DNA of 64,000 nt from BJ22 sp021298375 (GTDB lineage Bacteria > Planctomycetota > Planctomycetia > Pirellulales > Pirellulaceae): NCBI GenBank assembly GCA_046343015.1, contig JBKDOL010000006.1, positions 62,001-126,000 on the forward strand. The letters run 5' to 3'. The notes below the pieces were generated by a model, which saw only the letters and a program-made list of their open reading frames with translations, ran no database searches and had not been told where the DNA came from. The translations under genes and the position numbers were made by a program. Below, one piece after another: positions 54,549 through 63,285 of this stretch. How positions within the stretch are numbered: the first letter of the stretch is position 1; the number at the start of each line of letters is the position of its first letter.

Positions 54549-57500
54549 TTACTTCGGGTTCCATTTACCCTCGAGCATAAACAAATAGTCGACGCTTTGC
54601 AGTTCGAAGTTTGCCCCCTGTGGGGCGGCAGACTGGGCGCTGAGCAAGCCGAAATTAACCGCCTCGATGGTCTGGTTCTGCGACTCGAGGCGGACTCGGT
54701 TGCCATTGCCCAGCAAGTTGGCATCCTGTCCCAGTTGGGCAAAGACCACTTCATCAGCCCCGCCGCGGCCATCGAAGTCAACCTTGCCGAGGTTGCGAAC
54801 CGTGAGCTGTTCCATCGCCCGCTGCAGCAAGACCGCGCCATTTCCGGAGCGGAGTCGCTCGACTCCCTCTGAACCGACCAGCAGCGAGGTATCGTTACCC
54901 GCCCAGCCGTCCGCGGTCACCCGCTCTGCGCCGACCACGCGATTCAACGCGCCTCCAGCCGTTTGCATCGAGGTCCCGCTGGAGTCGCTGTACAGTTGAT
55001 CGGTGCCAACGGTCCCAATCAGGTTGACGGTATCGCTTCCCCCCTGATTGGCAATCAGATTGACTCGCTGGAAGCCTTCCACCACGGTCCGGAAGAGATC
55101 CGCCGAGATTACGGTCCGGTCGTGATGCATCCAAGCGGTGTCGTTTCCGGCGGAGTCGATCAATTGGGCCGTATCTTGTCCGGATGTGGAACGGGCCTGC
55201 AGCGATCGGAAGCCCGTAACCTGGTTGTCAAACCAGCTGCCAAACATGCCGGCCGTGCCGGGAGTCTGATAGAACTGGTCATTTCCCGAGGAATCATTGA
55301 ACCAGGCGGAGTCTTGCCCCCCGCTGGAGTTGGCGCGGATTTGCTCAAAGTCGCCTAACTGCACCTCTGTTCCGTTGATTTGAGCCAGCGCCGCGCCGGG
55401 ACCGAATACGAATTGATCACTGGCCAGCGAATCGCGGAGTTGGGCGAAATCCCGACCGGCCCCGCCGCTGACTCGCAAATTGGAAAACCCGCGGGCCGTA
55501 ATGCTGTTCAGGCTGCTGTGCAGTTCAGCATAGCGCTCGCCGGCGACGAGGCGATCGTCTCCAGCAGTGCCGACGAGATCAGCCCGGTCGTTTCCGCGTC
55601 CGGCAGTTGCCTCCACCTGCTGGAATCCGACGGTGTAGTTGGCATAGCCAGGCCCTTGCATCGCAACCAGCAGTCGGTCGTTGGACAGGCGGTCATCGCC
55701 GGCGGAGTCGAGCAATTGGGCTCGATCATTCCCCCCGGCCGAGAACGCGGTAATCGAATGCAGCCCGTTGGCAAACATGGTCCAGCCGCGGGAACTGGCG
55801 ACTTGAGCCGTGCCTTGGCCCAAGGTCACCGTTTCATCGCCAGCGCCGAGGTTCAATGTCAACAGGTCGTAGCCGGCGTGTCCATAGAGTTGAACGTTGC
55901 GAACCTGACTTGCCGGAAAGCGGTAGACGAGCTCATTTACGCGGACTTCGATTTGCTCTCCGCTGGCCAATTCGAAGCGATCCTGTGCGTTGGTGCCGTG
56001 CACTTCAAGGCTGCCGTCCTTGAACTGCACGAGATTGGCAGCGTTCAAATCGAAGGCAGCCGTTCCCACCACCTTCAAAAACACCTGCTCGCCCGCATTG
56101 ACTGCCGCATCCAGCCGAAAGTTCCCTCCGCCAGTCTGGCTGCTGGCCATCGTGCGACCCAGCGAGTCGACGACCGCAAAGGTCGCCGCCCCGGATTGCA
56201 ACTTGCCATGGACGCTCAACAAACCGTCGCGCCCAGGGATCAATTGAAAGACTTTCTCGCCAGCGACTTGCTGGTTGCCAAACTGGTTGGAGAGGATTGT
56301 CCCGAGGTTGGTAAAATTTCCGAACGGCTGGATTTTGGCATCGACCTGATAGTGGCCGATCCCCTTCAACGTCTCGACACTGAACTGATACTGTTGTCCG
56401 GCAGTCACCTGCAGCGTCAATTGATTGCCTTGCCACTGGAACTGGCTACCCAGCATTTTCACCAGCGGTTGCAGGTTGTGCGAGCCTGAGAAGTCGAGCG
56501 TGAGAGTACCGCTCTGAGCGGCGGTAAACCGGAACGTGTCGACATCATCCGTGCGACCAATCGTTCCCTGAAAACGGGTGTTGGTTCGGAGCAGTCCCAG
56601 ATTGAGGCTGTTCGTCCAGTCATTTCCCTCGAGGTCCTTAATCACGCTGGAGATGGCCCGGTCGAGATTGATTCGGTTGTACCAGGCGCTGGTGACTGCG
56701 TCGAAGACTCTGTCGGCCGAGGCGACAAATGTCTGGTAGAGCTGGTCCTGATTGACTCCGCGTTGTCCGATGAACTCATAGGCTTCGCGGAGCAGGGCGG
56801 ATGCCCCAGCCACGTACGGAGCAGCCATGCTCGTGCCGCTGGAACCGAGGAACTGACCGGTGGCACCGCCGGTGAACAGATGGTCCGGAGCCGTGCTGCG
56901 GATATTTTCGCCCGGAGCAACCAGCACGCGGGCCTCGCGCTGGCTGAAGCCGCTCAATTGCCCGCTCGCTCCGTGGCTGGCTACCGGAACAACGCTGCTG
57001 CTCACTGCCGGATAGGCCAAGCCTGCGGTCTTGTATTGTGCAAAAGAGTTGCCAGCAGCGACGCTGATGAAGATCCCGTCGGTCTTCAATTGAGCAAACT
57101 CGTCTTCGAGTGTTGCCCAACCGGGGACCGTGCTGGAATTCCAGGCTGAGCCCAATGAAAGGTTGACTGCCGTGATCGGGTTCTCGAACCGGTTGCGGTT
57201 TTGATGAACCCACTGCAGGGCCTGCTCGACCCATTCCATGCTGCCCGCGCCCTGATCGTTGAAAACGCGGAGCGAGACGAGGTCCACGCCGGGAGCGACT
57301 CCGCGAACATTCGGGTCTTCGCTGCCGATGATCCCGCTGACGTGGGTGCCATGAAATCCGGCTCCGCCATCGTCATATGGATTGGCGTCGTTCTCGGCGA
57401 AGTCCCAGCCCCCGACCACTTTCGCCCCGTTGCCAAAGCCGCCGCCGAGCGCGTAATGATCCCACGCGATCCCGGAATCAATCACGGCTATCGTTTGTCC

Positions 57501-57701
57501 CTTGCCCTGAAACCCATAGTTGGCGTGCACCGCCTGAATCGACTGCTGGTTGTAGGTCTGGGTGAACTGGCTCCCCTGAGCCTGGGTTTGCAGCGCTTGA
57601 GTCAACAAATCGGCGAGCGGTTGGGCGGAAAGCGCCAAGCGTTCTTCGCAGGACTCAAATCGGGGGGATCGCTGAAGATCCGGGCGAATATCAGATGACA
57701 T
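54549..57701 (-). CDS. Subtilisin-like (S8) surface protease with repeat region
   Basis: This 1050-residue protein has the planctomycete N-terminal block RFESCEERLALS (14-25) instead of a plain signal peptide, and an S8 domain with Asp75 (AVIDSGIAW), His117 (FHGTHVSG), Asn218 (AAGNSF) and Ser291 (SSGTSMAAPYVAG), so the catalytic triad and oxyanion Asn are intact. A pre-peptidase C-terminal-like (PPC) domain (about 365-450) follows. The rest (about 560-1040) repeats units of roughly 55-60 residues with GGxDxAxLxDSxGxD cores, which resemble RTX-like or surface repeats. It probably acts at the cell surface. The gene stands alone; the hydrolase gene lies downstream. Confidence 0.92.
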   Translation of the reverse strand: MSSDIRPDLQRSPRFESCEERLALSAQPLADLLTQALQTQAQGSQFTQTYNQQSIQAVHANYGFQGKGQTIAVIDSGIAWDHYALGGGFGNGAKVVGGWDFAENDANPYDDGGAGFHGTHVSGIIGSEDPNVRGVAPGVDLVSLRVFNDQGAGSMEWVEQALQWVHQNRNRFENPITAVNLSLGSAWNSSTVPGWATLEDEFAQLKTDGIFISVAAGNSFAQYKTAGLAYPAVSSSVVPVASHGASGQLSGFSQREARVLVAPGENIRSTAPDHLFTGGATGQFLGSSGTSMAAPYVAGASALLREAYEFIGQRGVNQDQLYQTFVASADRVFDAVTSAWYNRINLDRAISSVIKDLEGNDWTNSLNLGLLRTNTRFQGTIGRTDDVDTFRFTAAQSGTLTLDFSGSHNLQPLVKMLGSQFQWQGNQLTLQVTAGQQYQFSVETLKGIGHYQVDAKIQPFGNFTNLGTILSNQFGNQQVAGEKVFQLIPGRDGLLSVHGKLQSGAATFAVVDSLGRTMASSQTGGGNFRLDAAVNAGEQVFLKVVGTAAFDLNAANLVQFKDGSLEVHGTNAQDRFELASGEQIEVRVNELVYRFPASQVRNVQLYGHAGYDLLTLNLGAGDETVTLGQGTAQVASSRGWTMFANGLHSITAFSAGGNDRAQLLDSAGDDRLSNDRLLVAMQGPGYANYTVGFQQVEATAGRGNDRADLVGTAGDDRLVAGERYAELHSSLNSITARGFSNLRVSGGAGRDFAQLRDSLASDQFVFGPGAALAQINGTEVQLGDFEQIRANSSGGQDSAWFNDSSGNDQFYQTPGTAGMFGSWFDNQVTGFRSLQARSTSGQDTAQLIDSAGNDTAWMHHDRTVISADLFRTVVEGFQRVNLIANQGGSDTVNLIGTVGTDQLYSDSSGTSMQTAGGALNRVVGAERVTADGWAGNDTSLLVGSEGVERLRSGNGAVLLQRAMEQLTVRNLGKVDFDGRGGADEVVFAQLGQDANLLGNGNRVRLESQNQTIEAVNFGLLSAQSAAPQGANFELQSVDYLFMLEGKWNPK

Positions 57702-58111
57702 GCTGAACCGGGGGAACGCAAACCGCTGAAACCATCAATGGCTTGTGGTTCACGCCCAGTTCCATTTGGCGCGAAGAGATTCTCGCGACTCCCGGCCGGG
57801 GACTTCTGGCCCGTTTCGGGGTGGAGAAAAACTCGCGGAACTATACGTTGCGACCGGCGGATTCGTTCAGGTCGAGGCAGGCAATTCAGTTTCCCGGAGC
57901 CTCCCACTCGGCTGGCCAAGCCCGATTGTACCGGTTGTAGGAGGGGAGAGTAAAAGCCGCGTGCGGCCGCCGCGGGCGAGCGAAGACTTGGGGCGAATTT
58001 GGCAAGCTGGTGAAAGGTTAACGCCGGGGAACCTGTCTCAAATTCCCTAACCAAACCTCGACCGATAATGATCGCGTCAGTTCTGCCGGTTGCACCGGCG
58101 CCGCAGGGAGT
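57702..58111. other. Intergenic stretch, 410 bases
   Basis: This gap lies between the divergent subtilase and the next gene. Short frames on both strands lack signals. A minus-strand TATAGT near 57841-57846 could be the -10 of the subtilase promoter, but no -35 fits. Confidence 0.5.
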
Positions 58112-58672
58112 GTGAAGTCCGTGAGAAAGCTATCCAAATTCCAGTTCTGGGCCCTGACTTGGTTCTCCAAGCCGGTTTGCGACCGCCAACTCTACAAGCT
58201 GGCTGCCAAACTGAAGCCAAAGTCGATCGTGCAATTTGGGCTGGGTAATCTGCGCCAGGCGGAAACGCTGATCACCGTTTGCCAGAACTTCTCCGGGGTG
58301 GAGGAGATTCGTTTTACGGCGGTCGACTTGTTTGAAGCCCGCTCGGCGAAAGTCCCCGGGTTGACGCTGAAAGAAGCTCACCGGACGCTCGCCGCGACCG
58401 GAGCCAAATCGCGGGTTTTCCCCGGTGACGTTACGTCCAGCCTGCCGCGTTTGGCTAATCAGTTGGGCGGAACCGACTTGCTGATTATCTCGCTCGAGGG
58501 AGCCCGACAGACGCTCGACCCCTGCTGGTTCTTTATCCCCCGCATGCTGCAGACCAACTCGCTGGTGCTGGTCCAGGAGCGAGCTGCATCCGGTTCCGTC
58601 TATCAGATCTTGACCCTCACCGAAGTCGAACAGTTGTCGAAGGCCGTTGGCCGGCCTGCGGTCGCAGCCTAG
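58112..58672 (+). CDS. Hypothetical protein, methyltransferase-like fold
   Basis: This 186-residue protein has a Rossmann-like start SIVQFGLGNLRQAETL and further strands (AVDLFEAR, GGTDLLIISLEG), which recall class I SAM-dependent methyltransferases, though the SAM loop is not typical and no catalytic motif was found. No signal peptide is present, so it is cytoplasmic. The start is uncertain: GTG 58112-58114 has GGAG only 1 nt upstream; GTG 58121-58123 has it 10 nt upstream. It is followed by the pseudouridine synthase gene. Confidence 0.65.
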   Translation: MKSVRKLSKFQFWALTWFSKPVCDRQLYKLAAKLKPKSIVQFGLGNLRQAETLITVCQNFSGVEEIRFTAVDLFEARSAKVPGLTLKEAHRTLAATGAKSRVFPGDVTSSLPRLANQLGGTDLLIISLEGARQTLDPCWFFIPRMLQTNSLVLVQERAASGSVYQILTLTEVEQLSKAVGRPAVAA

Positions 58673-58813
58673 TTCGCGCACAAGCTGGTCATTTGGCTTG
58701 AAATTTGAAGCCTGAGCGGCTCCGCTTCAGCCCCAACTGCAGAGGTTCGCGGCGCGCGGTGCCGGAGCCCTTTTTGGCCCAGCCCTACGCTCCGCTCGGG
58801 TGCATCGACTAAG

Positions 58814-59953
58814 ATGCAGGCTATGGCGAAACCAAAGAAAACGGATCAAGCTCAAATCTTTCATGCCGGCGAGCAGGAGGCTGGCGATACGCTGCTGGCC
58901 GCCCTCCGCGGCTGGCTCCCTGAAACCAGCTGGAATGAAGCCCGGCGGCTGGTGCGAAAGCGGCATGTCCAGGTCAACGGGAATCTCTGCCTGGACGAGG
59001 CTCGTCGACTCAAGGCGAAGGAAGTCGTCAAGGTGCACAAGTTTCCGCTTGCGCCGCCGCCGACTGCCGATCGGGTCAAAATCATCTACGTTGATGACCA
59101 GATTATCGTCGTGGAAAAGCCCTCGGGCGTGACATCCGTGCGGCATGCCCAAGAACAAAGCTGGCCCGACAAGCGGAAGCAGTTTCAGCCGACGCTCGAT
59201 GAGATGCTGCCCAAAGTGCTCGCCGATACGCTCCGGGCGCGGGGAGAAAGTTTCACTCCGGCACCCGCTCCGCCGCGTTCCCCTCAGCGGCATCCCCGCT
59301 CGCAAAAACATCGACTCCCGCCGCACGCTCAGCGGGGTAAGCATCGCAACGACCCTCCTCCGGCGCGATTGCCACTGGTGGTTCCAGTGCATCGACTGGA
59401 CCGCGAAACGAGCGGCTTGATGGTCTTTGCCCGAACTGCGGCGGCCGAACACAATCTGATTGCCCAGTTCAAAGAACACAGCATCGAGCGGGCTTATCAG
59501 GCAGTGGCCATTGGAGTCGTATCCGCAGAGCGCATTGAGACCTGGCTGGTTCGCGATCGAGGCGATGGCCTGCGCGGCAGTGCTGCTCAACCTGAAGGTG
59601 CGCAGTTAGCCATTACCCACGTCCGCCCTCTCCAGCGATTGGGGCCTTACACGCTGGTGGAGTGTCGCCTGGAGACCGGCCGAACCCACCAGATTCGGAT
59701 TCACCTCTCCGAGCGCGGACACATGCTTTGCGGAGAAAAGGTTTACTTCGGACCACTCGGCGGCAAGAAAGCCTCGGATACCAGCGGCGCCCCCCGCCTC
59801 GCTCTGCATGCGGCACGACTGGAGTTCATCCATCCGACAACCGGCAAACCGATGAAGTTTCAGTCCGAGTTGCCTCGCGACTTGGCCCAATTCGTCGCGC
59901 GGCTGGAGCGCGGCTCGCAGGACCAACTGGACGGGGACCAGCTGCATGAATGA
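58814..59953 (+). CDS. RluA-family pseudouridine synthase with S4 domain
   Basis: These enzymes isomerise uridine to pseudouridine in rRNA or tRNA. The 379-residue product has an S4-like RNA-binding domain (about 20-75), the catalytic motif VHRLDRETSG (192-201) with Asp196, and the later block RTHQIRIHLSERGHML of the family. An Arg/Pro/His-rich insert of about 60 residues (about 128-188) separates the first part of the core from the catalytic motif and is not normal for RluA/RluC/RluD. ATG 58814 and ATG 58823 are both possible starts. The MazG-like gene overlaps its end by 8 bases. The target site cannot be told. Confidence 0.9.
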   Translation: MQAMAKPKKTDQAQIFHAGEQEAGDTLLAALRGWLPETSWNEARRLVRKRHVQVNGNLCLDEARRLKAKEVVKVHKFPLAPPPTADRVKIIYVDDQIIVVEKPSGVTSVRHAQEQSWPDKRKQFQPTLDEMLPKVLADTLRARGESFTPAPAPPRSPQRHPRSQKHRLPPHAQRGKHRNDPPPARLPLVVPVHRLDRETSGLMVFARTAAAEHNLIAQFKEHSIERAYQAVAIGVVSAERIETWLVRDRGDGLRGSAAQPEGAQLAITHVRPLQRLGPYTLVECRLETGRTHQIRIHLSERGHMLCGEKVYFGPLGGKKASDTSGAPRLALHAARLEFIHPTTGKPMKFQSELPRDLAQFVARLERGSQDQLDGDQLHE

Positions 59954-60290
59954 GTTGACGCTGAAACAAGCCCAAACGATTGTCGACGACTGGATCAAGA
60001 CGGTCGGGGTCCGCTACTTCTCCGAGCTGACCAACCTGGCCCAATTGATGGAGGAAGTAGGGGAGGTAGCCCGACTGATCTCGAGGACTTATGGAGAGCA
60101 GAGCTTCAAGAGCGATGAACCGCGGAAAGAGCTTGCCGACGAATTGGCTGACGTCTTGTTCGTCCTGATTTGTCTCGCCAATCAGACGGGCGTCGATCTG
60201 AGCTCGGCTCTCGAGGCGAATTTGCAGAAGAAGACCAACCGGGATCGCGACCGCCACGCCCAGAACCCGAAACTCAAAAGTCAGCCTTGA
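59946..60290 (+). CDS. MazG-like nucleotide pyrophosphohydrolase
   Basis: This 114-residue protein has the MazG-type metal motif EEVGE (36-40) and the second motif ELADELADVLF (61-71). Members hydrolyse nucleoside triphosphates to monophosphates, as house-cleaning enzymes or in stress response. The length fits the single-domain MazG-like group. Its ATG lies inside the end of the pseudouridine synthase gene (8-base overlap), so the two are translationally coupled. The tail is basic (KKTNRDRDRH). Confidence 0.88.
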   Translation: MNELTLKQAQTIVDDWIKTVGVRYFSELTNLAQLMEEVGEVARLISRTYGEQSFKSDEPRKELADELADVLFVLICLANQTGVDLSSALEANLQKKTNRDRDRHAQNPKLKSQP

Positions 60291-60478
60291 GGGCCAGCTT
60301 CGACTGAGCTCGGGTGAAAGAGGAATCGTCCGCCGAAGAGGGCGAAAGGAGAGTTCGCTGCGCTGGTCCCGCCGAATCGCCGCCCGACAACCCTTTTCCC
60401 GCTGCATTCCTCGGTTAAGATAGGGCATGGCTGCCAGCGAAGGCGGCACGGTATCTCCAGGTTGATCGATTCGCTTCT

Positions 60479-60967
60479 ATGGTAATCACTGTCATGCGCA
60501 AGGTGCCCTTTTGTGCGGGGCATCGCCTATTGCACCACGAAGGCAAGTGCGCAAACCTGCACGGCCACAACTACGTCGTCGAGTTTCATGTCACCGGCAG
60601 CGAGGTCGATGAACTGGGGCGGGTTGTCGATTTTGCAGTGATCAATCGACTGTTTAAATCGTGGATCGATGAAAACTGGGACCACGGCTTTCTTCTTTGG
60701 GAAGAGGATCGCGATGCCCTTCAGGCGTTGCGACAGGTTACTCCGCACAAACTCTACGAACTGCCCTACAATCCAACAGCCGAGAACATTGCCCGCTACC
60801 TGCTGCTGGAAGTTGGTCCTCGGCTGCTGCAACAGGTAACGGGGTATGAACTGCAGTTGACCCGCGTTGTCGTGTGGGAAACCGTGAATGCCTCGGCGAC
60901 CGCTGCCTTGAATGCCGAAGCCCAACTGTTTACAACCCTCGACAGTGCGCAGGAAGCGACCGAGTAA
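60479..60967 (+). CDS. 6-pyruvoyltetrahydropterin synthase / QueD-like
   Basis: QueD and PTPS act on dihydroneopterin triphosphate; QueD makes carboxytetrahydropterin for queuosine. The 162-residue product has the zinc ligands His15, His28 and His30, Cys24 in the motif HEGKCANLHGH, the block NPTAENIA and the late motif VVWETVNASATA. A QueD role is more likely in bacteria, but no other queuosine gene is in the window. ATG 60479-60481 and an in-frame ATG 15 bases later are both possible. Confidence 0.88.
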   Translation: MVITVMRKVPFCAGHRLLHHEGKCANLHGHNYVVEFHVTGSEVDELGRVVDFAVINRLFKSWIDENWDHGFLLWEEDRDALQALRQVTPHKLYELPYNPTAENIARYLLLEVGPRLLQQVTGYELQLTRVVVWETVNASATAALNAEAQLFTTLDSAQEATE

Positions 60968-61065
60968 GCGCGCGGGAAGGCTGCCAGCGATTGCCCGGTT
61001 TGCGGCTCGGCCGGCAAGGGGCAAGTGAGCTGGAGAGCGGGAAGCCATAACTCTGGGCAGAGTCG

Positions 61066-61992
61066 ATGGATTTGTACTACTCCGACATCTTTGAGCTTCC
61101 CCTGCCGCCGGGACATCGTTTTCCGATGGCCAAGTATCGTCTGCTGCGAGAACGGCTGGCAGCCTCCGATTGGACGGGCAATTGCCGCTTCCTGATTCCC
61201 GAGGCGGCCTCGGATGAGCAACTCGCCCTGGCCCATTCCGCCGAGTACATTCGCCGCGCGTCCTCCGGAGAGCTGAGTGACGTTGAGCAGCGCCGAATTG
61301 GCTTTCCCTGGTCCGAACGGATGATCGAACGCTCGCGGCGTTCCTCGGGCGCCAGTATCGGTGCGGCCCGGAGCGCACTTCGGGATGGCGTCGCGGTGAA
61401 TCTGGCGGGGGGCACCCACCATGCCAATTGGGATGGCGGACAAGGCTATTGCGTTTTTAATGATGTCTGCGTGGCAGCTCGCGTCCTGCAACTGGAGGGC
61501 GCAATCCAGCGGGCGCTGTTTGTCGACTGCGACGTGCATCAGGGGAATGGAACGGCAGCCATCGCGGCAGGCGACCCAACGCTCTATTCTTTTTCGATTC
61601 ACTGCGTCAAGAACTACCCCTTTCGCAAGGCAACCAGCGACCTCGATATCGACTTGGCTCCCGGCACGGGCGACGGCGAGTACCTCGAAGAGCTGGAACG
61701 CGCTCTGCGGAAAATCGACCTCGTTTTCGAGCCCGATTTGGTTTTTTTCCTCGCCGGCGCCGACCCCTTTGAACACGATCGCCTCGGTCATCTCCGCTTG
61801 TCCAAGTCGGGCCTGCGGCAGCGCGACCAACTGGTGCTCGATTTTTATCGAGAGCGGCGAATCCCAATCGCCATCTCGATGGCAGGTGGCTACGCCCCGG
61901 ACGTGAACGACATTGTCGACATCCACTACGGCACGATCGAGACCGCGTGGCTGAGCTGGAATTCAGACTCGCGGCGAATTGTCAAGCAGTGA
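61066..61992 (+). CDS. Histone-deacetylase-superfamily protein, class IV-like
   Basis: The superfamily removes acetyl or related acyl groups with a zinc ion; bacterial members act on acetylpolyamines, AcuA targets or other small molecules. The 308-residue product has GGTHHA (115-120, His118-His119), the zinc ligands Asp156 and His158 in DCDVHQGNGT, a further Asp in AGADPFEHDRLG and the Tyr in AGGYAPD. The HQGNG form, instead of HHGNG, is that of HDAC11-like (class IV) proteins. The length is usual. No neighbouring gene hints at the substrate. Confidence 0.9.
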   Translation: MDLYYSDIFELPLPPGHRFPMAKYRLLRERLAASDWTGNCRFLIPEAASDEQLALAHSAEYIRRASSGELSDVEQRRIGFPWSERMIERSRRSSGASIGAARSALRDGVAVNLAGGTHHANWDGGQGYCVFNDVCVAARVLQLEGAIQRALFVDCDVHQGNGTAAIAAGDPTLYSFSIHCVKNYPFRKATSDLDIDLAPGTGDGEYLEELERALRKIDLVFEPDLVFFLAGADPFEHDRLGHLRLSKSGLRQRDQLVLDFYRERRIPIAISMAGGYAPDVNDIVDIHYGTIETAWLSWNSDSRRIVKQ

Positions 61993-62370
61993 CGCCCCGG
62001 GCGCGACTCTGCGTTTCCAAACCGCGAGGAACCACCCAATCGCCATAATCCGCAGCTGTTTCCCGCTGGTTTTCTTCATCTTTACCCAGCTTCTCGCGGA
62101 CTGGTTGGCGCCCGTGGGCATCCCCCGATAAAATCCGCGACATGACAAGCGAGCCAGGCAGCCACTGCCGGTAACCGCAGGAGAGCTTGTCGTCGGGAAA
62201 GGATCGTCTGATTTTGCTTTGTCGCGGGGAAACGCATCGCGCCTGTCAGGCCAAGTTCTGTCAGGTCAAGTTCTGTCAGGCCAAGTCCGCACGCCGGTAA
62301 ACGGTACCGCGGACAGCTGGCGGGAAGCGGTGTTTGCCTGGCACCTGGCCAGGCTGGGGAGGGGAACTCG
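61993..62370. other. Intergenic stretch, 378 bases, with 15-bp repeats
   Basis: No supported gene. It holds the repeat at 62243-62286 and the 5' flank of the Nudix gene. A possible GGGGAGG ribosome site begins about 15 bases before the next ATG. Confidence 0.5.
62243..62286. repeat. 15-bp tandem repeat, about three copies
   Basis: Units CTGTCAGGCCAAGTT at 62243-62257, 62258-62272 (one change) and 62273-62286 (last base missing). Confidence 0.88.
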
Positions 62371-62985
62371 ATGTCGATTGCACAAGTAGAACAAATCCTG
62401 GTCGTTCCAACCGAGGTCTTTCATTCGCTCGGTTATTTTCAGGGGTTCTGTCGCGATGTGGACCAATATCTCGAGACGTTGCTCGACCCCGTCCACGTTC
62501 GCTTTCTCCCCCGTCCGGAAATGGAGTCCGACCCAGGTTTCAAGCAACTGATTCCCTACTGCATCCTCCAGCACCGGGACGAATCGGGCAACCTTTGGCT
62601 TTATCAATATCGCCGCGGTTCGGGCCAGGGTGAGGCCCGCTTGCACGCCCTGCGGAGCATCGGCATCGGCGGTCACATTTCCTCGGTTGATGCCGCCGAC
62701 GGAACGGGCTCTCCCTATCTGGAAGGTTTAAAGCGGGAACTGGATGAAGAGCTGGCTATCGATTGCGGATTTGAGGAACGCTGCGTCGGCCTGCTGAATG
62801 ATGACGGCAACGACGTGGGCCGCGTTCACCTCGGCGTCGTCCATTTGCTGGATCTCGAATCGCAAGACGTCCGCCCTCGGGAAGTCGATCTTGCTAACGC
62901 CGGATTTGAGAGGCTGGAGAGCATTCTGTCGGAGATCGACCAATTCGAAACTTGGTCTCAGATTTGCCTCCGCGCGTTGTTCTAA
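62371..62985 (+). CDS. Nudix-like hydrolase
   Basis: This 204-residue protein has a Nudix-like box: IGGHIS followed after an insert by GLKRELDEELAI, with the REL-x-EE core residues in place. The distance between the Gly and the Glu run is longer than usual, so it is a diverged Nudix. These enzymes hydrolyse nucleoside diphosphate-linked compounds or act as regulators. No signal peptide is present. A good ribosome site precedes the ATG. Confidence 0.8.
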   Translation: MSIAQVEQILVVPTEVFHSLGYFQGFCRDVDQYLETLLDPVHVRFLPRPEMESDPGFKQLIPYCILQHRDESGNLWLYQYRRGSGQGEARLHALRSIGIGGHISSVDAADGTGSPYLEGLKRELDEELAIDCGFEERCVGLLNDDGNDVGRVHLGVVHLLDLESQDVRPREVDLANAGFERLESILSEIDQFETWSQICLRALF

Positions 62986-63285
62986 ATTTCCGCCGCCGGG
63001 AGGACTCGGGCAAACCTGACGACGGGTCCAACGGACTCAGCGCGGGACGGCTCACGACAATCGGTATCTCTGGACTGCTCAGCTTGATCGCTTCTCTGCT
63101 CAAGCCCAGTCAACCAAATTGACAGCTCCTCCAGTTTGTGTGAATCACGGCAAGGCAACTGGCGATGGTTTAACGAAGAGGACCGCTATCGGACTGCATT
63201 CCTTTCCGACGAAACTCGTCTGGTTTAAAGTTTGCGGCGAATGACGGTCGTGGCGATTTCGCGGCAATCGTTGGAGCCAGCCCCT
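62986..63285. other. Intergenic stretch, 300 bases
   Basis: No supported gene. TTGACA at 63119-63124 has no acceptable -10 at 16-18 bases. Confidence 0.5.
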
